From an uncultured Lachnospiraceae bacterium (lineage in GTDB: Bacteria; Bacillota; Clostridia; Lachnospirales; Lachnospiraceae): DNA of 64,000 nucleotides. Shown here one piece after another: positions 26,227 to 35,999 of the stretch. Below the pieces are notes generated by a model that did not search any database, was not told the origin of the DNA, and saw only the letters and a program-made list of their open reading frames with translations. Each line of letters begins with the position of its first letter. Within the stretch, counting starts at the first letter, position 1. The DNA lies in assembly GCA_947644545.1 (NCBI GenBank), contig CANRZW010000002.1, forward strand, positions 1 through 64,000. Reading direction: 5' to 3'. A program made the translations under genes and the position numbers.

Positions 26227-28743
26227 ATGGCGGTACGATTCAGGGAGCGTGGGTTTTCCGGTACGCTGAATCCGGAAATCTCAGACAGGGAAAAGGAGCA
26301 TGGCAGGCTGGCGCGGCGGGCGGCGGCAGAGGGGATGGTTCTGTTGGAAAATAACGGAGTTCTCCCACTGGCAGAGGGAACGCCCGTTGCGCTCTATGGC
26401 GGCGGCGCCCGCTATACCATTAAGGGCGGCACAGGCAGCGGCAGCGTCAATAACAGATGTAATGTCAATGTTGATGCGGGTTTGCGCAATGCGGGACTGA
26501 AGATTACGACGGATGCGTGGCTTGACAGATATGATGCTGTCTATGAGCAGAACAGGGCGGAATGGATGCAGAGCATCTATCAGATGGCAGAACCGGGAGA
26601 CTTCTTCTCCCTTTATAATGCCTATTCGGCGAACCCGATGCCTATGCCCGGAGGCGGGGAGTTCATACGGACGAAGGCAGAGACGGCCATCTATGTTGTC
26701 AGCCGGGTTTCGGGGGAGAGCGCCGACCGGCATGCGAAGAAGGGAGACTACTATCTGTCCGAGACAGAGGAAAAGGAACTGACAGCGCTGTCCGCCCTAT
26801 ATCCCAATCTGATCCTGATTCTGAATGCAGGTGGGGTAATGGATCTTTCCTTCCTGGAAAAGATCCCTGTGGCGGCGCTTCTTGTGATGTCACAGGCGGG
26901 GATGGAAGGCGGAAATGCACTGGGGGATGTTTTGACAGGAAGAGTGAATCCCTGTGGGCGTTTGACAGATACCTGGGCTTATCATTATGAAGATTATCCT
27001 TGTTGGGATACGTTCAGTCACAATAATGGCAATCTGTATGAGGAAGTCTATGCAGAGGGGATTTATGTAGGGTACCGCTATTTTGACAGTTTTTTGGTAA
27101 AGCCAAGATATCCCTTCGGCTTTGGGCGCTCTTATACAGCGTTTTCTATGACGTGTGAGGAAATCCGTGTAGACGGGGAAGAAGTAATCGCCAGAGTGCG
27201 GGTGACAAATGAGGGAGATCTGCCCGGAAAACAGGTGATCCAGCTCTATGCCGCCTGCCCGCCGGGCAAACGTCCCAAGGAACGCAAGCGGTTAGTAGCT
27301 TTCGGAAAGACAGAGTTGCTTGCACCGGGGGCGTGCGGGATGTTGACACTTACGTTCCCCCTGGAGCTGCTGGAATCCTATCATACGGGCCATTCCAGCT
27401 ATTACCTGGACGACGGAGTGTATGGACTGTTTCTGGGAGAAAATGCAGAGGCGTGCCGTCTGGCCGGGAAACTGACGTTGCGGGAGCGGGTGGTTCTGCA
27501 GAAGCTTTCCCCGATTTGTCCCCTGCAGGATGCGCTGAAGGAGCTTGTGCCCGCAAAGGAGGCGGAAGAAGCGTGGCAGAGTCATTTGCAGGCTCTTTAT
27601 CAGGAAGAACAGGTGATATGTATTGCGATCGATGCTGCGGTTGAACGGTTAAGAAAGCGGTTAGACGAACGACAGATGCCGGCAGCAGATAATTCCTGTT
27701 CGGAGGCCGGGGAGATCCTTCAGAAAATGACACGGCACCAGAAGGCACGGCTTGTCTGTGGACAGCCCTCCGCCGGCAGCAGTGAGGTGATCGGTGCGGC
27801 GGCAGTGCATGTGCCGGGTGCCGCGGGGGAAACGACTACCGGATTGGAACATCTGGGGATCGGAGAACTGATCCTGGCGGACGGGCCGGCAGGGCTTCGT
27901 CTGCAGCAGCAGTATGAGGAAAATCCGGAGGACGGCACGATCTATCAGCTGAGCCGTTACGAAGCGCTGCAGAATCGATTCTTCGGGACGCAATTCCCGC
28001 ATGAGGGGGCAGTTTCCCACTATCAGTTCTGTAGTGCGATTCCGGTGGGCACGCTGCTGGCACAGACTTTCGATACGGCATTGATGAAAGAGATCGGAAT
28101 GCTGATCGGCAGAGAGATGAAGGAGTTTGGCGTGACATTGTGGCTTGCTCCCGGCATGAATATACACAGAAATCCGTTGTGTGGGCGGAACTTTGAGTAT
28201 TATTCGGAGGATCCGGTTGTCAGCGGCTTTATGGCGGCGGCGGTCACGGAAGGGGTGCAGAGCTTTGGCGGCATCGGCACGACGATCAAACATTTTGCGG
28301 GAAATAATCAGGAGGACAACCGGATGGGCGTAACGGATATCGTTTCGGAGAGAGCCCTGCGGGAAATCTATCTGAAAGGATTTGAGCTGGCGGTGAAGGC
28401 GGCACAGCCGATGGCGATCATGACGGCTTACACGAAAATCAACGGCATACATGCGGCCAACAACTATGATCTTTGTACGGTGGCGGCGCGCCGGGAATGG
28501 GGGTTTGACGGTATTATCATGACAGACTGGCTGACCACTAACGATGGACACGGGGCTTCTGCCGTAAAGTGCATCCAGGCCGGAAATGATCTGATCATGC
28601 CGGGTAACGAGTCGGATATTCGGGAAATCTGCGAGGGACTGGAGGGAGAGAGGGACCTGTATTTGGAAGAAAAGGATCTGGACCGCTGTGTGCTGCGGAT
28701 CCTGCAAACGATTCTTCGCTCCGATGTTACCGTGAAAGAATAG
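26227..28743 (+). CDS. GH3 beta-glucosidase with swapped domain order
   Basis: Glycosidase of 838 aa without signal peptide. Unlike most GH3 enzymes, the alpha/beta sandwich half (AAEGMVLLENNGVLPL, residues about 35-300) comes first. A fibronectin III-like part (about 310-400) follows, and the TIM-barrel half is last (about 540-838, with KHFAGNNQE and GFDGIIMTDW). The predicted nucleophile is D767. This reversed order is known from Ruminococcus albus and Butyrivibrio enzymes. The start is supported by AAGGAGGAGCAGGAGA. It likely releases glucose from cellobiose-type products of the upstream glycosidases. Confidence 0.93.
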   Translation: MAVRFRERGFSGTLNPEISDREKEHGRLARRAAAEGMVLLENNGVLPLAEGTPVALYGGGARYTIKGGTGSGSVNNRCNVNVDAGLRNAGLKITTDAWLDRYDAVYEQNRAEWMQSIYQMAEPGDFFSLYNAYSANPMPMPGGGEFIRTKAETAIYVVSRVSGESADRHAKKGDYYLSETEEKELTALSALYPNLILILNAGGVMDLSFLEKIPVAALLVMSQAGMEGGNALGDVLTGRVNPCGRLTDTWAYHYEDYPCWDTFSHNNGNLYEEVYAEGIYVGYRYFDSFLVKPRYPFGFGRSYTAFSMTCEEIRVDGEEVIARVRVTNEGDLPGKQVIQLYAACPPGKRPKERKRLVAFGKTELLAPGACGMLTLTFPLELLESYHTGHSSYYLDDGVYGLFLGENAEACRLAGKLTLRERVVLQKLSPICPLQDALKELVPAKEAEEAWQSHLQALYQEEQVICIAIDAAVERLRKRLDERQMPAADNSCSEAGEILQKMTRHQKARLVCGQPSAGSSEVIGAAAVHVPGAAGETTTGLEHLGIGELILADGPAGLRLQQQYEENPEDGTIYQLSRYEALQNRFFGTQFPHEGAVSHYQFCSAIPVGTLLAQTFDTALMKEIGMLIGREMKEFGVTLWLAPGMNIHRNPLCGRNFEYYSEDPVVSGFMAAAVTEGVQSFGGIGTTIKHFAGNNQEDNRMGVTDIVSERALREIYLKGFELAVKAAQPMAIMTAYTKINGIHAANNYDLCTVAARREWGFDGIIMTDWLTTNDGHGASAVKCIQAGNDLIMPGNESDIREICEGLEGERDLYLEEKDLDRCVLRILQTILRSDVTVKE

Positions 28744-28940
28744 ACGCCAGGATGAGTTGTGCGATAACTTAATGTTCCATAGTGTTCTACTATTGTTTAT
28801 AATGGTTTGTGTCGGAACGCGTCAACAGATCGTTAAGAAATATGTAGGAATAATATGAAATAGGTTGTTGTTTATTAAAAATGTGTATTCTTATGGAACT
28901 GTGACCGTAACAGACCAATCAGAAAGATGGAGGAATGCTT

Positions 28941-29459
28941 ATGGAAACATTAAACATGACCGCGGCGAGAGATCAGAAACAATTTTACAAGCTTCTGGAT
29001 AACCTGATCAGCACGAACAAGGAATTCCAGATCATGATAACAGTTCCTTCGGGAACGGGAGATACAGAAATATCGGAGAAGGATGTGGTTCTGTCACCTT
29101 ATGTGGCAAGAGATCTGGAGAAAGACGTGACGGATATGATCCATGAGATCGGGGTGCCGGCCCATATCAAGGGGTATCAGTATTTGCGGGAAGCGATCAT
29201 GATGTCGGTAGAGGACGTGGAAATGCTTGGCTCCATCACGAAAGTACTGTATCCGACCATTGCGAAGAAGTATCAGACTACGCCCAGCCGGGTAGAGCGC
29301 GCCATCCGCCATGCGATTGAGGTTGCCTGGTCGAGGGGGCGTATGGAGACGCTGGATGCGTTGTTTGGCTACACGATCAATACCGGGAAAGGGAAGCCTA
29401 CCAATTCGGAATTTATTGCGTTGATCGCGGATAAGATCCGCCTGCAGTACAGGCATTGA
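28941..29459 (+). CDS. orphan Spo0A C-terminal DNA-binding domain protein
   Basis: Protein of 172 aa. Residues about 65-172 match the Spo0A effector domain ([52 protein letters not shown]), including the recognition helix region. The N-terminal 60 residues lack the aspartate pocket of a receiver, so it cannot be phosphorylated like Spo0A. It may bind 0A-box-like sites constitutively or compete with Spo0A (inference). GGAGG lies 7 nt before ATG 28941. It is alone between the GH3 gene and glgA. Confidence 0.85.
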   Translation: METLNMTAARDQKQFYKLLDNLISTNKEFQIMITVPSGTGDTEISEKDVVLSPYVARDLEKDVTDMIHEIGVPAHIKGYQYLREAIMMSVEDVEMLGSITKVLYPTIAKKYQTTPSRVERAIRHAIEVAWSRGRMETLDALFGYTINTGKGKPTNSEFIALIADKIRLQYRH

Positions 29460-29542
29460 CGCTTTTCTTTTGTACGATGCCAACAGTCGTATTTATTTTG
29501 ACGGAACCGAAAATAACCCTTTTATTGCCACTGAAAATGCTG

Positions 29543-29548
29543 TATAAT
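29543..29548 (+). promoter_or_regulatory. TATAAT box upstream of glgA
   Basis: A perfect TATAAT lies about 52 bp before the glgA start. No good -35 box is present at 17 bp, so the promoter may be weak or activated. Confidence 0.4.
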
Positions 29549-29599
29549 ATAGGTTAATGACTGGAGAAGACAGGACAATTTATATTTTGGAGGGTTAGT

Positions 29600-31045
29600 A
29601 TGAAAAATATTTTGTTTGTTGCATCGGAAGGGGTTCCTTTTATCAAGACAGGCGGGTTGGCGGATGTGATCGGTTCTCTGCCCAAGTGTATCGACAGAGA
29701 ATACTTTGACATCAGAGTGATTCTTCCTAAATATACCTGTATGAAGCAGGAGATGAAGGATAAGCTCACTTATAAGACACATTTCTATATGGATTTCCAC
29801 TGGAAGGAAGAGTATGTGGGGATCATGGAAGCCGAAGTGGAAGGCGTGAAATATTATTTCATTGATAACGAGGGATTTTTCAGCGGATTCAAGCCTTACA
29901 GCGACAATGCGCTGTTTGAGATCGAGAAGTATGCGTTTTTCTGTAAAGCGGCATTGTCGATTCTGCCGGTGATCGATTTCAGACCGGATCTGATCCACTG
30001 TCACGACTGGCAGACCGGACTGATTCCCGTATATTTGAAAGAGAGATTCCAGGGAGGCGATTTCTACAGAGGCATCAAGACGGTTATGACGATACATAAT
30101 CTGAAATTCCAGGGGAAATGGAGCGTCAAGGAGGTTAAGGAGATCACGGGACTGCCGGATTACTTCTTCACTTCGGATAAGCTGGAAGCCTATAAGGATG
30201 CCAATCTCCTGAAGGGCGGTCTTGTGTATGCGGATGCGATCACCACAGTCAGCGATACTTATGCGGAAGAGATCAAGACGGCGTTCTACGGAGAAGGACT
30301 GGACGGCCTGATGCGCGCCAGGGCGGCGGATCTGCGTGGTATTGTTAACGGTGTTGATTATTCGGATTTCAGTCCGGAAGTAGATACGAATATTGAGTTC
30401 AATTATAATGCGGTGAATTTCCGTAAGGAGAAGGTTAAGAACAAACGGGCGCTGCAGGCGGAGCTGGGCTTGAACCAGGATGATAAAGCGATGATGATCG
30501 GTATCGTATCCCGTCTGACGGACCAGAAGGGATTTGACCTGATCGCTTATGTGATGGATGAGCTCTGTCAGGATAATGTGCAGATCGTAGTGCTGGGAAC
30601 CGGTCAGGAGCAGTATGAGAACATGTTCCGTCATTTCGACTGGAAGTACCATGGCAAGGTGTCGGCGAATATTTATTATTCCGATGCGCTCTCACATAAG
30701 ATCTATGCAGCGAGCGATGCATTCCTGATGCCGTCTCTCTTTGAGCCCTGCGGATTGAGCCAGCTGATGTCCCTGCGTTATGGCACGGTGCCGATCGTGC
30801 GTGAGACCGGCGGTCTGAAGGATACGGTAGCGCCTTACAATGAGTATGAAGGAACCGGGACGGGATTCAGCTTCAAGAACTATAATGCCCATGAAATGCT
30901 TGGCACGATCCGTTACGCGGAGCATATCTATTATGATAAGAAGCGTGAGTGGAACAAGATTGTGGACAGGGCAATGGCAGTTGACTTCTCATGGCATGTA
31001 TCGGCGAAGAAGTATCAGGAGATGTATGACTGGTTGATCGGATAA
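29600..31045 (+). CDS. glgA: glycogen synthase (ADP-glucose type)
   Basis: GT5 glucosyltransferase of 481 aa, the normal family length. The N-terminal motif FIKTGGLADVIGSLPK binds ADP-glucose. Further signs are the HCHDWQTGLIPVYLK segment, a C-terminal PSLFEPCGLSQLMSLRYGTVPIVRETGGL motif and TGTGFSF. It extends alpha-1,4 glucan chains in the cytoplasm. The gene stands apart from other glg genes here. TTGGAGGGTTAGT precedes the start. Confidence 0.96.
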   Translation: MKNILFVASEGVPFIKTGGLADVIGSLPKCIDREYFDIRVILPKYTCMKQEMKDKLTYKTHFYMDFHWKEEYVGIMEAEVEGVKYYFIDNEGFFSGFKPYSDNALFEIEKYAFFCKAALSILPVIDFRPDLIHCHDWQTGLIPVYLKERFQGGDFYRGIKTVMTIHNLKFQGKWSVKEVKEITGLPDYFFTSDKLEAYKDANLLKGGLVYADAITTVSDTYAEEIKTAFYGEGLDGLMRARAADLRGIVNGVDYSDFSPEVDTNIEFNYNAVNFRKEKVKNKRALQAELGLNQDDKAMMIGIVSRLTDQKGFDLIAYVMDELCQDNVQIVVLGTGQEQYENMFRHFDWKYHGKVSANIYYSDALSHKIYAASDAFLMPSLFEPCGLSQLMSLRYGTVPIVRETGGLKDTVAPYNEYEGTGTGFSFKNYNAHEMLGTIRYAEHIYYDKKREWNKIVDRAMAVDFSWHVSAKKYQEMYDWLIG

Positions 31046-31070
31046 GATCAGAGCAAGGCAGAAGATATCG

Positions 31071-31138
31071 GAGCAAGTGTCGGACTTGTCAGTGCAGACA
31101 TAGGGGTTGCCTGGCAGGCTGCCGTGCTTGCTCTTTTT
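31071..31138 (+). terminator. probable terminator after glgA
   Basis: GAGCAAG (31071-31077) can pair with CTTGCTC (31127-31133), which is followed by TTTTT. An alternative 5' partner GAGCAAGGCAG begins at 31051. The long interior makes the exact fold uncertain. Confidence 0.5.
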
Positions 31139-31172
31139 AACATGAAATGTTGTCGGTAACTCGGAGGTGCGC

Positions 31173-32804
31173 ATGGGCGGACAAAAGAAACAGAATAATT
31201 TTGTGCTGCAGGCGGGGATTCTGGCAGCGGCAGGCATAATCGTCAAGGTGATCAGCCTGATCTACCGCAGTCCGCTTCTGAGTATCATCGGTCTGGAGGG
31301 AAACGGTTATTACAGTGAGGCGTTCAATATCTATACGATCATTCTGCTGATTTCTTCCTACAGTATTCCTTCGGCAATTTCTAAGGTGATCGCCCAGAAA
31401 ATGGCCTTCAAAGAATATGTGAATGCGCAGCGTGTCTTTCGGTGTGCGCTTTTTTACGTGTTGGTCGTGGGCGGGGCGGCAGCGGTCATTACGTTCGCAG
31501 CGGCGCCCTGGCTGGTGGGAGAGCATTCGGTGGTGGCGCTCAGGGTGCTTGCACCCACGATCTTTTTCTCCGGTTTTCTCGGAGTGTTCCGCGGATATTT
31601 CCAGGCGCACGGGTCGATGATGCATACGTCCTTGTCGCAGATCTTAGAGCAGATCCTGAATGCGGTTATCAGCATTCTGGCCGCCTATCTGTTGATGATG
31701 ACGGTGAAAGACGACAGTCAGACTGTTCAGGCGATCTACGGTTCCGCGGGCAGTGCGCTGGGAACCGGTGCCGGCGTTGTGATGGCGCTTCTGTTTATGT
31801 TTGCCATGTATATGCTGAATCGTAAGATGATCGACAGACGGGTGCGGTATGACCGGACGAAAACGACGGAGAGCTACGGTGAGATTGCCAGAACTATTTT
31901 TACGGTGGTCACGCCTTTTATCCTGAGTACTTTTATCTATAACTGTTCTACTGTAGTGAATATGAAGATTTACAAGTGGATCCTGATGGAGTTCAGGGAT
32001 GTGGATTACGTAACGGTTGCTATTGATTATGGGATTTTTGCCACCCAGGCAGTTTCCGTGGTCAATATACCGATCGCGATCGCTTCGGCAATGTCTTCGG
32101 CGACGATGCCGGGGGTTTCTACCACTTATATCAGAAAAGAATATAAGAAGACGAGAAAACAGGTAGCGAAGGCCATCCGCATGACGATGATGGTCTCCAT
32201 ACCGGCGGCCATGGGACTTGGGCTTCTGGCGCAGCCTGTGATGCAGTTCATTTTTCCGCAGAAAGATTCGCTGGAGAAGGCATCGGGGCTGTTGGCCGCG
32301 TTGGCGGTATCTGTGGTTCTGTATTGTCTGTCCACGCTGACAAATGCAGTCCTGCAGGGAATCGGTAGGGTGAATACACCTGTGATCCATGCGGCGATTG
32401 CGCTGGTGATCCAGATTGGCGCTCTGATCGGGATGCTGCTCTACACGGACTTGAATCTGTATGCGCTGGTGTGTGCCAATATTATCTATTCGCTGGTGGT
32501 ATGTATCCTGAACCAGATTTCAGTAAGAAAACACCTGAAATATAAGCAGGAGATGATGAAGACCTTTGTCAAGCCGCTGGTTTCAGCCGTGGTGATGGGG
32601 GCTGTGGCATTCGGTGTTTACCACGGCTTGTATCTGCTGCTGCCGGTGAGCCGGATCGTGCTTCTGATTGCCATCGGGCTGGGGGCCTGTGTCTATTTCG
32701 TGATGATACTTTTTATCGGCGGCGTGAATGAGCAGGAGCTGCGGGCTTTTCCGAAGGGGGCTATGCTGGTGCATGTGGCGAAGAAGATGCGTTTGTTAAA
32801 ATAG
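31173..32804 (+). CDS. MVF/SpoVB-type polysaccharide or lipid flippase
   Basis: Integral membrane protein of 543 aa with about 14 helices, of the MOP superfamily (SpoVB/polysaccharide biosynthesis branch). The N-terminal QNNFVLQAGILAAAGIIVKVISLIYRSPLLSIIG and EGNGYYSEAFNIY segments are typical. It likely flips a lipid-linked glycan precursor across the membrane; whether this is lipid II, as for MurJ-like SpoVB proteins, is not certain. ATG 31173 has GGAGG 5 bp upstream. Its last 44 bp overlap the convergent LacI-type gene. Confidence 0.88.
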   Translation: MGGQKKQNNFVLQAGILAAAGIIVKVISLIYRSPLLSIIGLEGNGYYSEAFNIYTIILLISSYSIPSAISKVIAQKMAFKEYVNAQRVFRCALFYVLVVGGAAAVITFAAAPWLVGEHSVVALRVLAPTIFFSGFLGVFRGYFQAHGSMMHTSLSQILEQILNAVISILAAYLLMMTVKDDSQTVQAIYGSAGSALGTGAGVVMALLFMFAMYMLNRKMIDRRVRYDRTKTTESYGEIARTIFTVVTPFILSTFIYNCSTVVNMKIYKWILMEFRDVDYVTVAIDYGIFATQAVSVVNIPIAIASAMSSATMPGVSTTYIRKEYKKTRKQVAKAIRMTMMVSIPAAMGLGLLAQPVMQFIFPQKDSLEKASGLLAALAVSVVLYCLSTLTNAVLQGIGRVNTPVIHAAIALVIQIGALIGMLLYTDLNLYALVCANIIYSLVVCILNQISVRKHLKYKQEMMKTFVKPLVSAVVMGAVAFGVYHGLYLLLPVSRIVLLIAIGLGACVYFVMILFIGGVNEQELRAFPKGAMLVHVAKKMRLLK

Positions 32805-33825
32805 CATGCGCCAAACTTTCCTGTTTCGGTGATACAAAGCGGATTGTAGATTCCCTGGCAATGACACGGGACTCCAGTTCATACATACATGGTTCAGCGT
32901 TGTTGTTTATCTGATCTAACAGGATCTCCACGGATTTCTTCCCGATCTCATCCAGGGGCTGAGCCAGCGCAGTGAGTTTGGGACTGATTTCCTTTGCCAG
33001 CAGGGAATTATCAAAACCGGCGATGGCGATATCCTGAGGAACCGTATAGCCCAGTTCACGGAAAGCGGAGATGGCTTCACAGGCAGTGATATCATCGTTA
33101 GCCAGGTATGCCTCACAATGCAGTCCTGTGTTTTCGGCGTATTGTTTTACCAGCTTATAGACCAGACTGGTGTTCATATTCTCCGGCGCCGGACATTCGA
33201 TCACATCGGTCAGATCGATCTGATTGTCAGACAAATACTGCTGAAACCCTGCATATTTCAGGGCGGAGGTAGATTCTTTGGTAGGACCGATATATCCTAT
33301 CTTTTGAAAACCCATGTTCAGAAAATGTCTGGCGATCTGCTGTCCGCCATTGTAATGGGAGATGTATACGCTGCTGAATCCTTCCATCTTCTTGGTGATC
33401 ATGACGGCAGGCACTTGCAGGCGCTGATAGGCGGGCAGGCTTTGTGTCGTAGAAACCGGAACTGCGATTACGCCGTCAACTTTCCGCTGGCGCAGCTGAG
33501 CGAGTATGTTCTTTTCTTTGTCCAGACTGCGGTGTGTATTGCAGATAATCACACTGTATCCTTCATAAAATGCCTGATTTTCTATGGATTCTATGATTTC
33601 ACTGAAAAAGGGATAGGCGATTTCCGGAACCAGCAGGCCAATGATGTTCGTTCGGTTTCCTGCCAGGCTTTGGGCGATGAGATTAGGTTCATAATCCAGT
33701 TCTTTGACCCAGTGGAGTACCTTTTGACGGGTCTCTGCCTTGACGGAAGGATGGTTTGAGAGAACTCTGGAGACAGTGACTCTGGAAACTCCTGCCTTAT
33801 CGGCAATATCCTGCATACTGACCAC
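32761..33825 (-). CDS. LacI-family transcriptional repressor
   Basis: DNA-binding regulator of 354 aa. The N-terminal helix-turn-helix MQDIADKAGVSRVTVSRVLSNHPSVKAETRQKVL has the hinge YEPNLIAQSLAGNRTNIIG. A periplasmic-binding-protein-like sensor fold follows (residues about 60-335). The gene starts with GTG at 33825, preceded by AAGGAGGG; an ATG three codons later is also possible. It lies next to the PTS gene, and two LacI-type dyads flank the PTS/HAD intergenic region, so it probably represses those genes in response to a sugar or sugar phosphate (inference). Confidence 0.93.
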   Translation of the reverse strand: MVSMQDIADKAGVSRVTVSRVLSNHPSVKAETRQKVLHWVKELDYEPNLIAQSLAGNRTNIIGLLVPEIAYPFFSEIIESIENQAFYEGYSVIICNTHRSLDKEKNILAQLRQRKVDGVIAVPVSTTQSLPAYQRLQVPAVMITKKMEGFSSVYISHYNGGQQIARHFLNMGFQKIGYIGPTKESTSALKYAGFQQYLSDNQIDLTDVIECPAPENMNTSLVYKLVKQYAENTGLHCEAYLANDDITACEAISAFRELGYTVPQDIAIAGFDNSLLAKEISPKLTALAQPLDEIGKKSVEILLDQINNNAEPCMYELESRVIARESTIRFVSPKQESLAHAILTNASSSPHAPA

Positions 33826-33928
33826 GGCAAGCCCTCCTTTCTACGTGCATGGAATTATGAGTAGTTTATATATCGTCAGAAAATATCAGCGATTGAGTTT
33901 TGTCAGATCCGTAATCTTACATAGGAAT

Positions 33929-33957
33929 ATTCTATTCCTGACAATCGCTGTTGTCAA
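33929..33957 (-). promoter_or_regulatory. promoter of the LacI-family gene
   Basis: On the minus strand TTGACA (33952-33957) and TAGAAT (33929-33934) are 17 bp apart. Overlapping dyads (AGGAATA/TATTCCT at 33923-33939 and CAGCGATTG/CAATCGCTG) could be an autoregulatory site. Confidence 0.7.
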
Positions 33958-33970
33958 GAATGGAAGATAA

Positions 33971-33992
33971 GAGCCACCCGATCGGGTGGCTC
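33971..33992 (-). terminator. terminator of the PTS gene
   Basis: A perfect 9-bp stem GAGCCACCC/GGGTGGCTC with a GATC loop is followed on the minus strand by TTATCTT. It lies between the PTS stop and the LacI promoter. Confidence 0.7.
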
Positions 33993-34041
33993 CTTCCGGT
34001 AATAGCCTGATTTGCATCGTCGGCATTTATTGCCTGTGGCA

Positions 34042-35773
34042 TTATGCTTTGAGGCACATCAGTTGGTCGCCGGGCTTAAGCTGGCCGGAAGCTGCAGCTT
34101 CAACAGAGGTCAGGTCATCGGAATTGGTCACTGCGACCATAATAGTAGCGGGATGACCGGCAGCCTTAATCTTTTCCAGGTCCATAGTTAACAGAAGATC
34201 ACCCTTTTTGACTGTCTGTCCTTCTTTGACGTGGCTCTTGAAGCCTTCGCCTTTCATCTCTACGGTGTCGATACCGACATGGATAAGCAGTTCCACACCC
34301 TGTGCTTCAATGCCCACGGCATGTAAGGTATCGGCGAGCTGACTGATGGTGCCGTCCATAGGAGAAAAGACTTTGCCGCTTGCCGGTTCGACGCCGCAGC
34401 AGATGCCAAGAACGCCCTGGGAAAAGGTAGGGTCGGGAATCTCTTCCATGGGAACGTAGGTGCCCTGGGCTACGGCGCCCAGCACACTCGGGAAGGGGAT
34501 CGGCGCCGTTGCCGGTTCCCTTCATGCCGATCAGCATGGCGATCATACCGGCTATGCCGTTGATCGAGCAGCTGAGGAGAAAAGGTTTCATGCCATAACG
34601 CAGGATGACACCGAACAATGCGGGTTCACCGATGCCCAGCAGGGCAGATACGGTTGCACTGGGACCGATAGCGCGGATCTCTTTCTTTCTGGCCTTAATG
34701 GAGATGGCAAGACATACGCCGGCAGAGGAAAAGCCGCACATACACAAAATAGCGTTGAACGGGTTAAAGCCGGTGCTGGCAAGCAGGCTGATCTCCAGCA
34801 TGTTGAATATATGATGTACGCCTGTAAGGGTGATGATGGACCAGAAGAAGCCTACAATGAGACCACCGATGCCCAAAGGAAGTTCCAGTGCATATTCTAC
34901 GATGACTAACAGGACATTTTCCAGTGCGTGCAGGAGAGGCCCGATCACCAGCAGAGAAAGAATCAACATTACGAATAACACCAGAAAAGGCGTGATCATA
35001 AAGTCGAAAACTGCCGGAACCGTTTTTCTCAGTTTCTTTTCCAGTTTACTGCCGATTACGCCGGCTACAAAGGCCGGCAGGATACTGCCCTGATAACCTA
35101 CTATGGGAATAAAGCCGAAAAGCATCAGGGGCGTTACGCCGCTGGCAGGGTCTGCCACAGAGTAGGCATTGGGCAGGGAGCCGTTCACCAGCATCAGACC
35201 CAGAATCAGCCCAAGAACCGGAGAGCCGCCAAATACACGGAAGGTGGACCAGCACACAATAGCCGGCAGGAAAGCGAAAGTCGTGCCGGAGAGTACATCT
35301 ACCAGAACCTGGAAGGTCTGGGGAATATCGGCATTGGTCATGCCGAATAGAGACAGAAAGTTGTTATTGAGCAAGGCGCCCTTCAAGCCAAGGAACAGAC
35401 CGGTGGCCACCAGGGCAGGGATAACGGGAACAAATACGTCTCCGAAAGTTCGGATGGCTTTCTGTACCTGGTTCTTACCGTCCATTTTTGCTTCTTTCGC
35501 TTCGCTTGCGGTAGTCTCTGCAATGCCAAGCTGGACGATCTGCTCATAGACCCGGTTGACATGACCGGTGCCGAAGATGATCTGATATTGTCCGGCTGTG
35601 AAGAAAGTACCTTTCACCGCATCGATTTCGCCTACCTTTTCATCATCAGCCAGGGATCTGTCTGCGACGATGAGACGCAGTCTGGTGGCACAATGAGCGG
35701 CAGACTTAATATTTTCCGATCCGCCGACGGCCGAAATGACTTCTTTTGCTATCTTTGCATAATCGTAGTTCAT
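34042..35773 (-). pseudogene. PTS sugar transporter IIBCA (sucrose/trehalose family), broken by one frameshift
   Basis: The gene would encode a fused IIB-IIC-IIA transporter of about 577 aa. IIB has the phospho-Cys C28 (SAAHCATRLRL). IIC has about ten membrane helices with the TGVHHIFN and GIGEPALFG motifs. IIA has the phospho-His in ELLIHVGIDTVEM. The reading frame shifts at about 34501, within GMKGTGNGA...PFPSVLGAVAQG at the end of IIC. Removing one base there restores a continuous protein. The first frame ends with unrelated residues at 34307, and the IIA part reads in the other frame. A sequencing error or a real inactivating mutation are both possible; no classical slippery site is evident. 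Expression starts from the divergent promoter at 35845-35874. Confidence 0.85.
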
Positions 35774-35820
35774 AGTTTCCTCCTTAATTGTTTGATTGCT
35801 GTACTATTTTTTGAACGCAA

Positions 35821-35834
35821 TGAACTCGCGTTCA
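35821..35834. promoter_or_regulatory. LacI-type operator at the PTS transcription start
   Basis: TGAACTCGCGTTCA is a near-palindrome with TGAAC/GTTCA arms, just downstream of the minus-strand promoter. It resembles the second site at 36000-36013. Confidence 0.6.
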
Positions 35835-35844
35835 TCTTGAAGCG

Positions 35845-35874
35845 AGAATAGCACGCAAGCTAACAAAAAGTCAA
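35845..35874 (-). promoter_or_regulatory. promoter of the PTS gene
   Basis: On the minus strand TTGACT (35869-35874) and TATTCT (35845-35850) are 18 bp apart. The start would fall near 35838, next to the operator. Confidence 0.7.
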
Positions 35875-35962
35875 TACAACGATAATAAAAAAGATAAAAT
35901 TGTCATTCTGCATAAAAACGGAAGCTCCGTTTTGGTAAAAACAGAAAAAGAAGCAGGCCGGA

Positions 35963-35991
35963 TTGACAGGGCTGTTTTCAAAACTTATAAT
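35963..35991 (+). promoter_or_regulatory. consensus promoter of the HAD phosphatase
   Basis: A perfect TTGACA (35963-35968) and perfect TATAAT (35986-35991) are separated by 17 bp. Such a strong promoter fits control by a repressor. Confidence 0.85.
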
Positions 35992-35999
35992 ATACAGAA

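Noticed and set aside
34042-34485. Independent stand-alone PTS IIA gene
   Set aside because: Its first residues continue the IIC chain in a shifted frame and it lacks a ribosome site, so it is the tail of the broken IIBCA gene.
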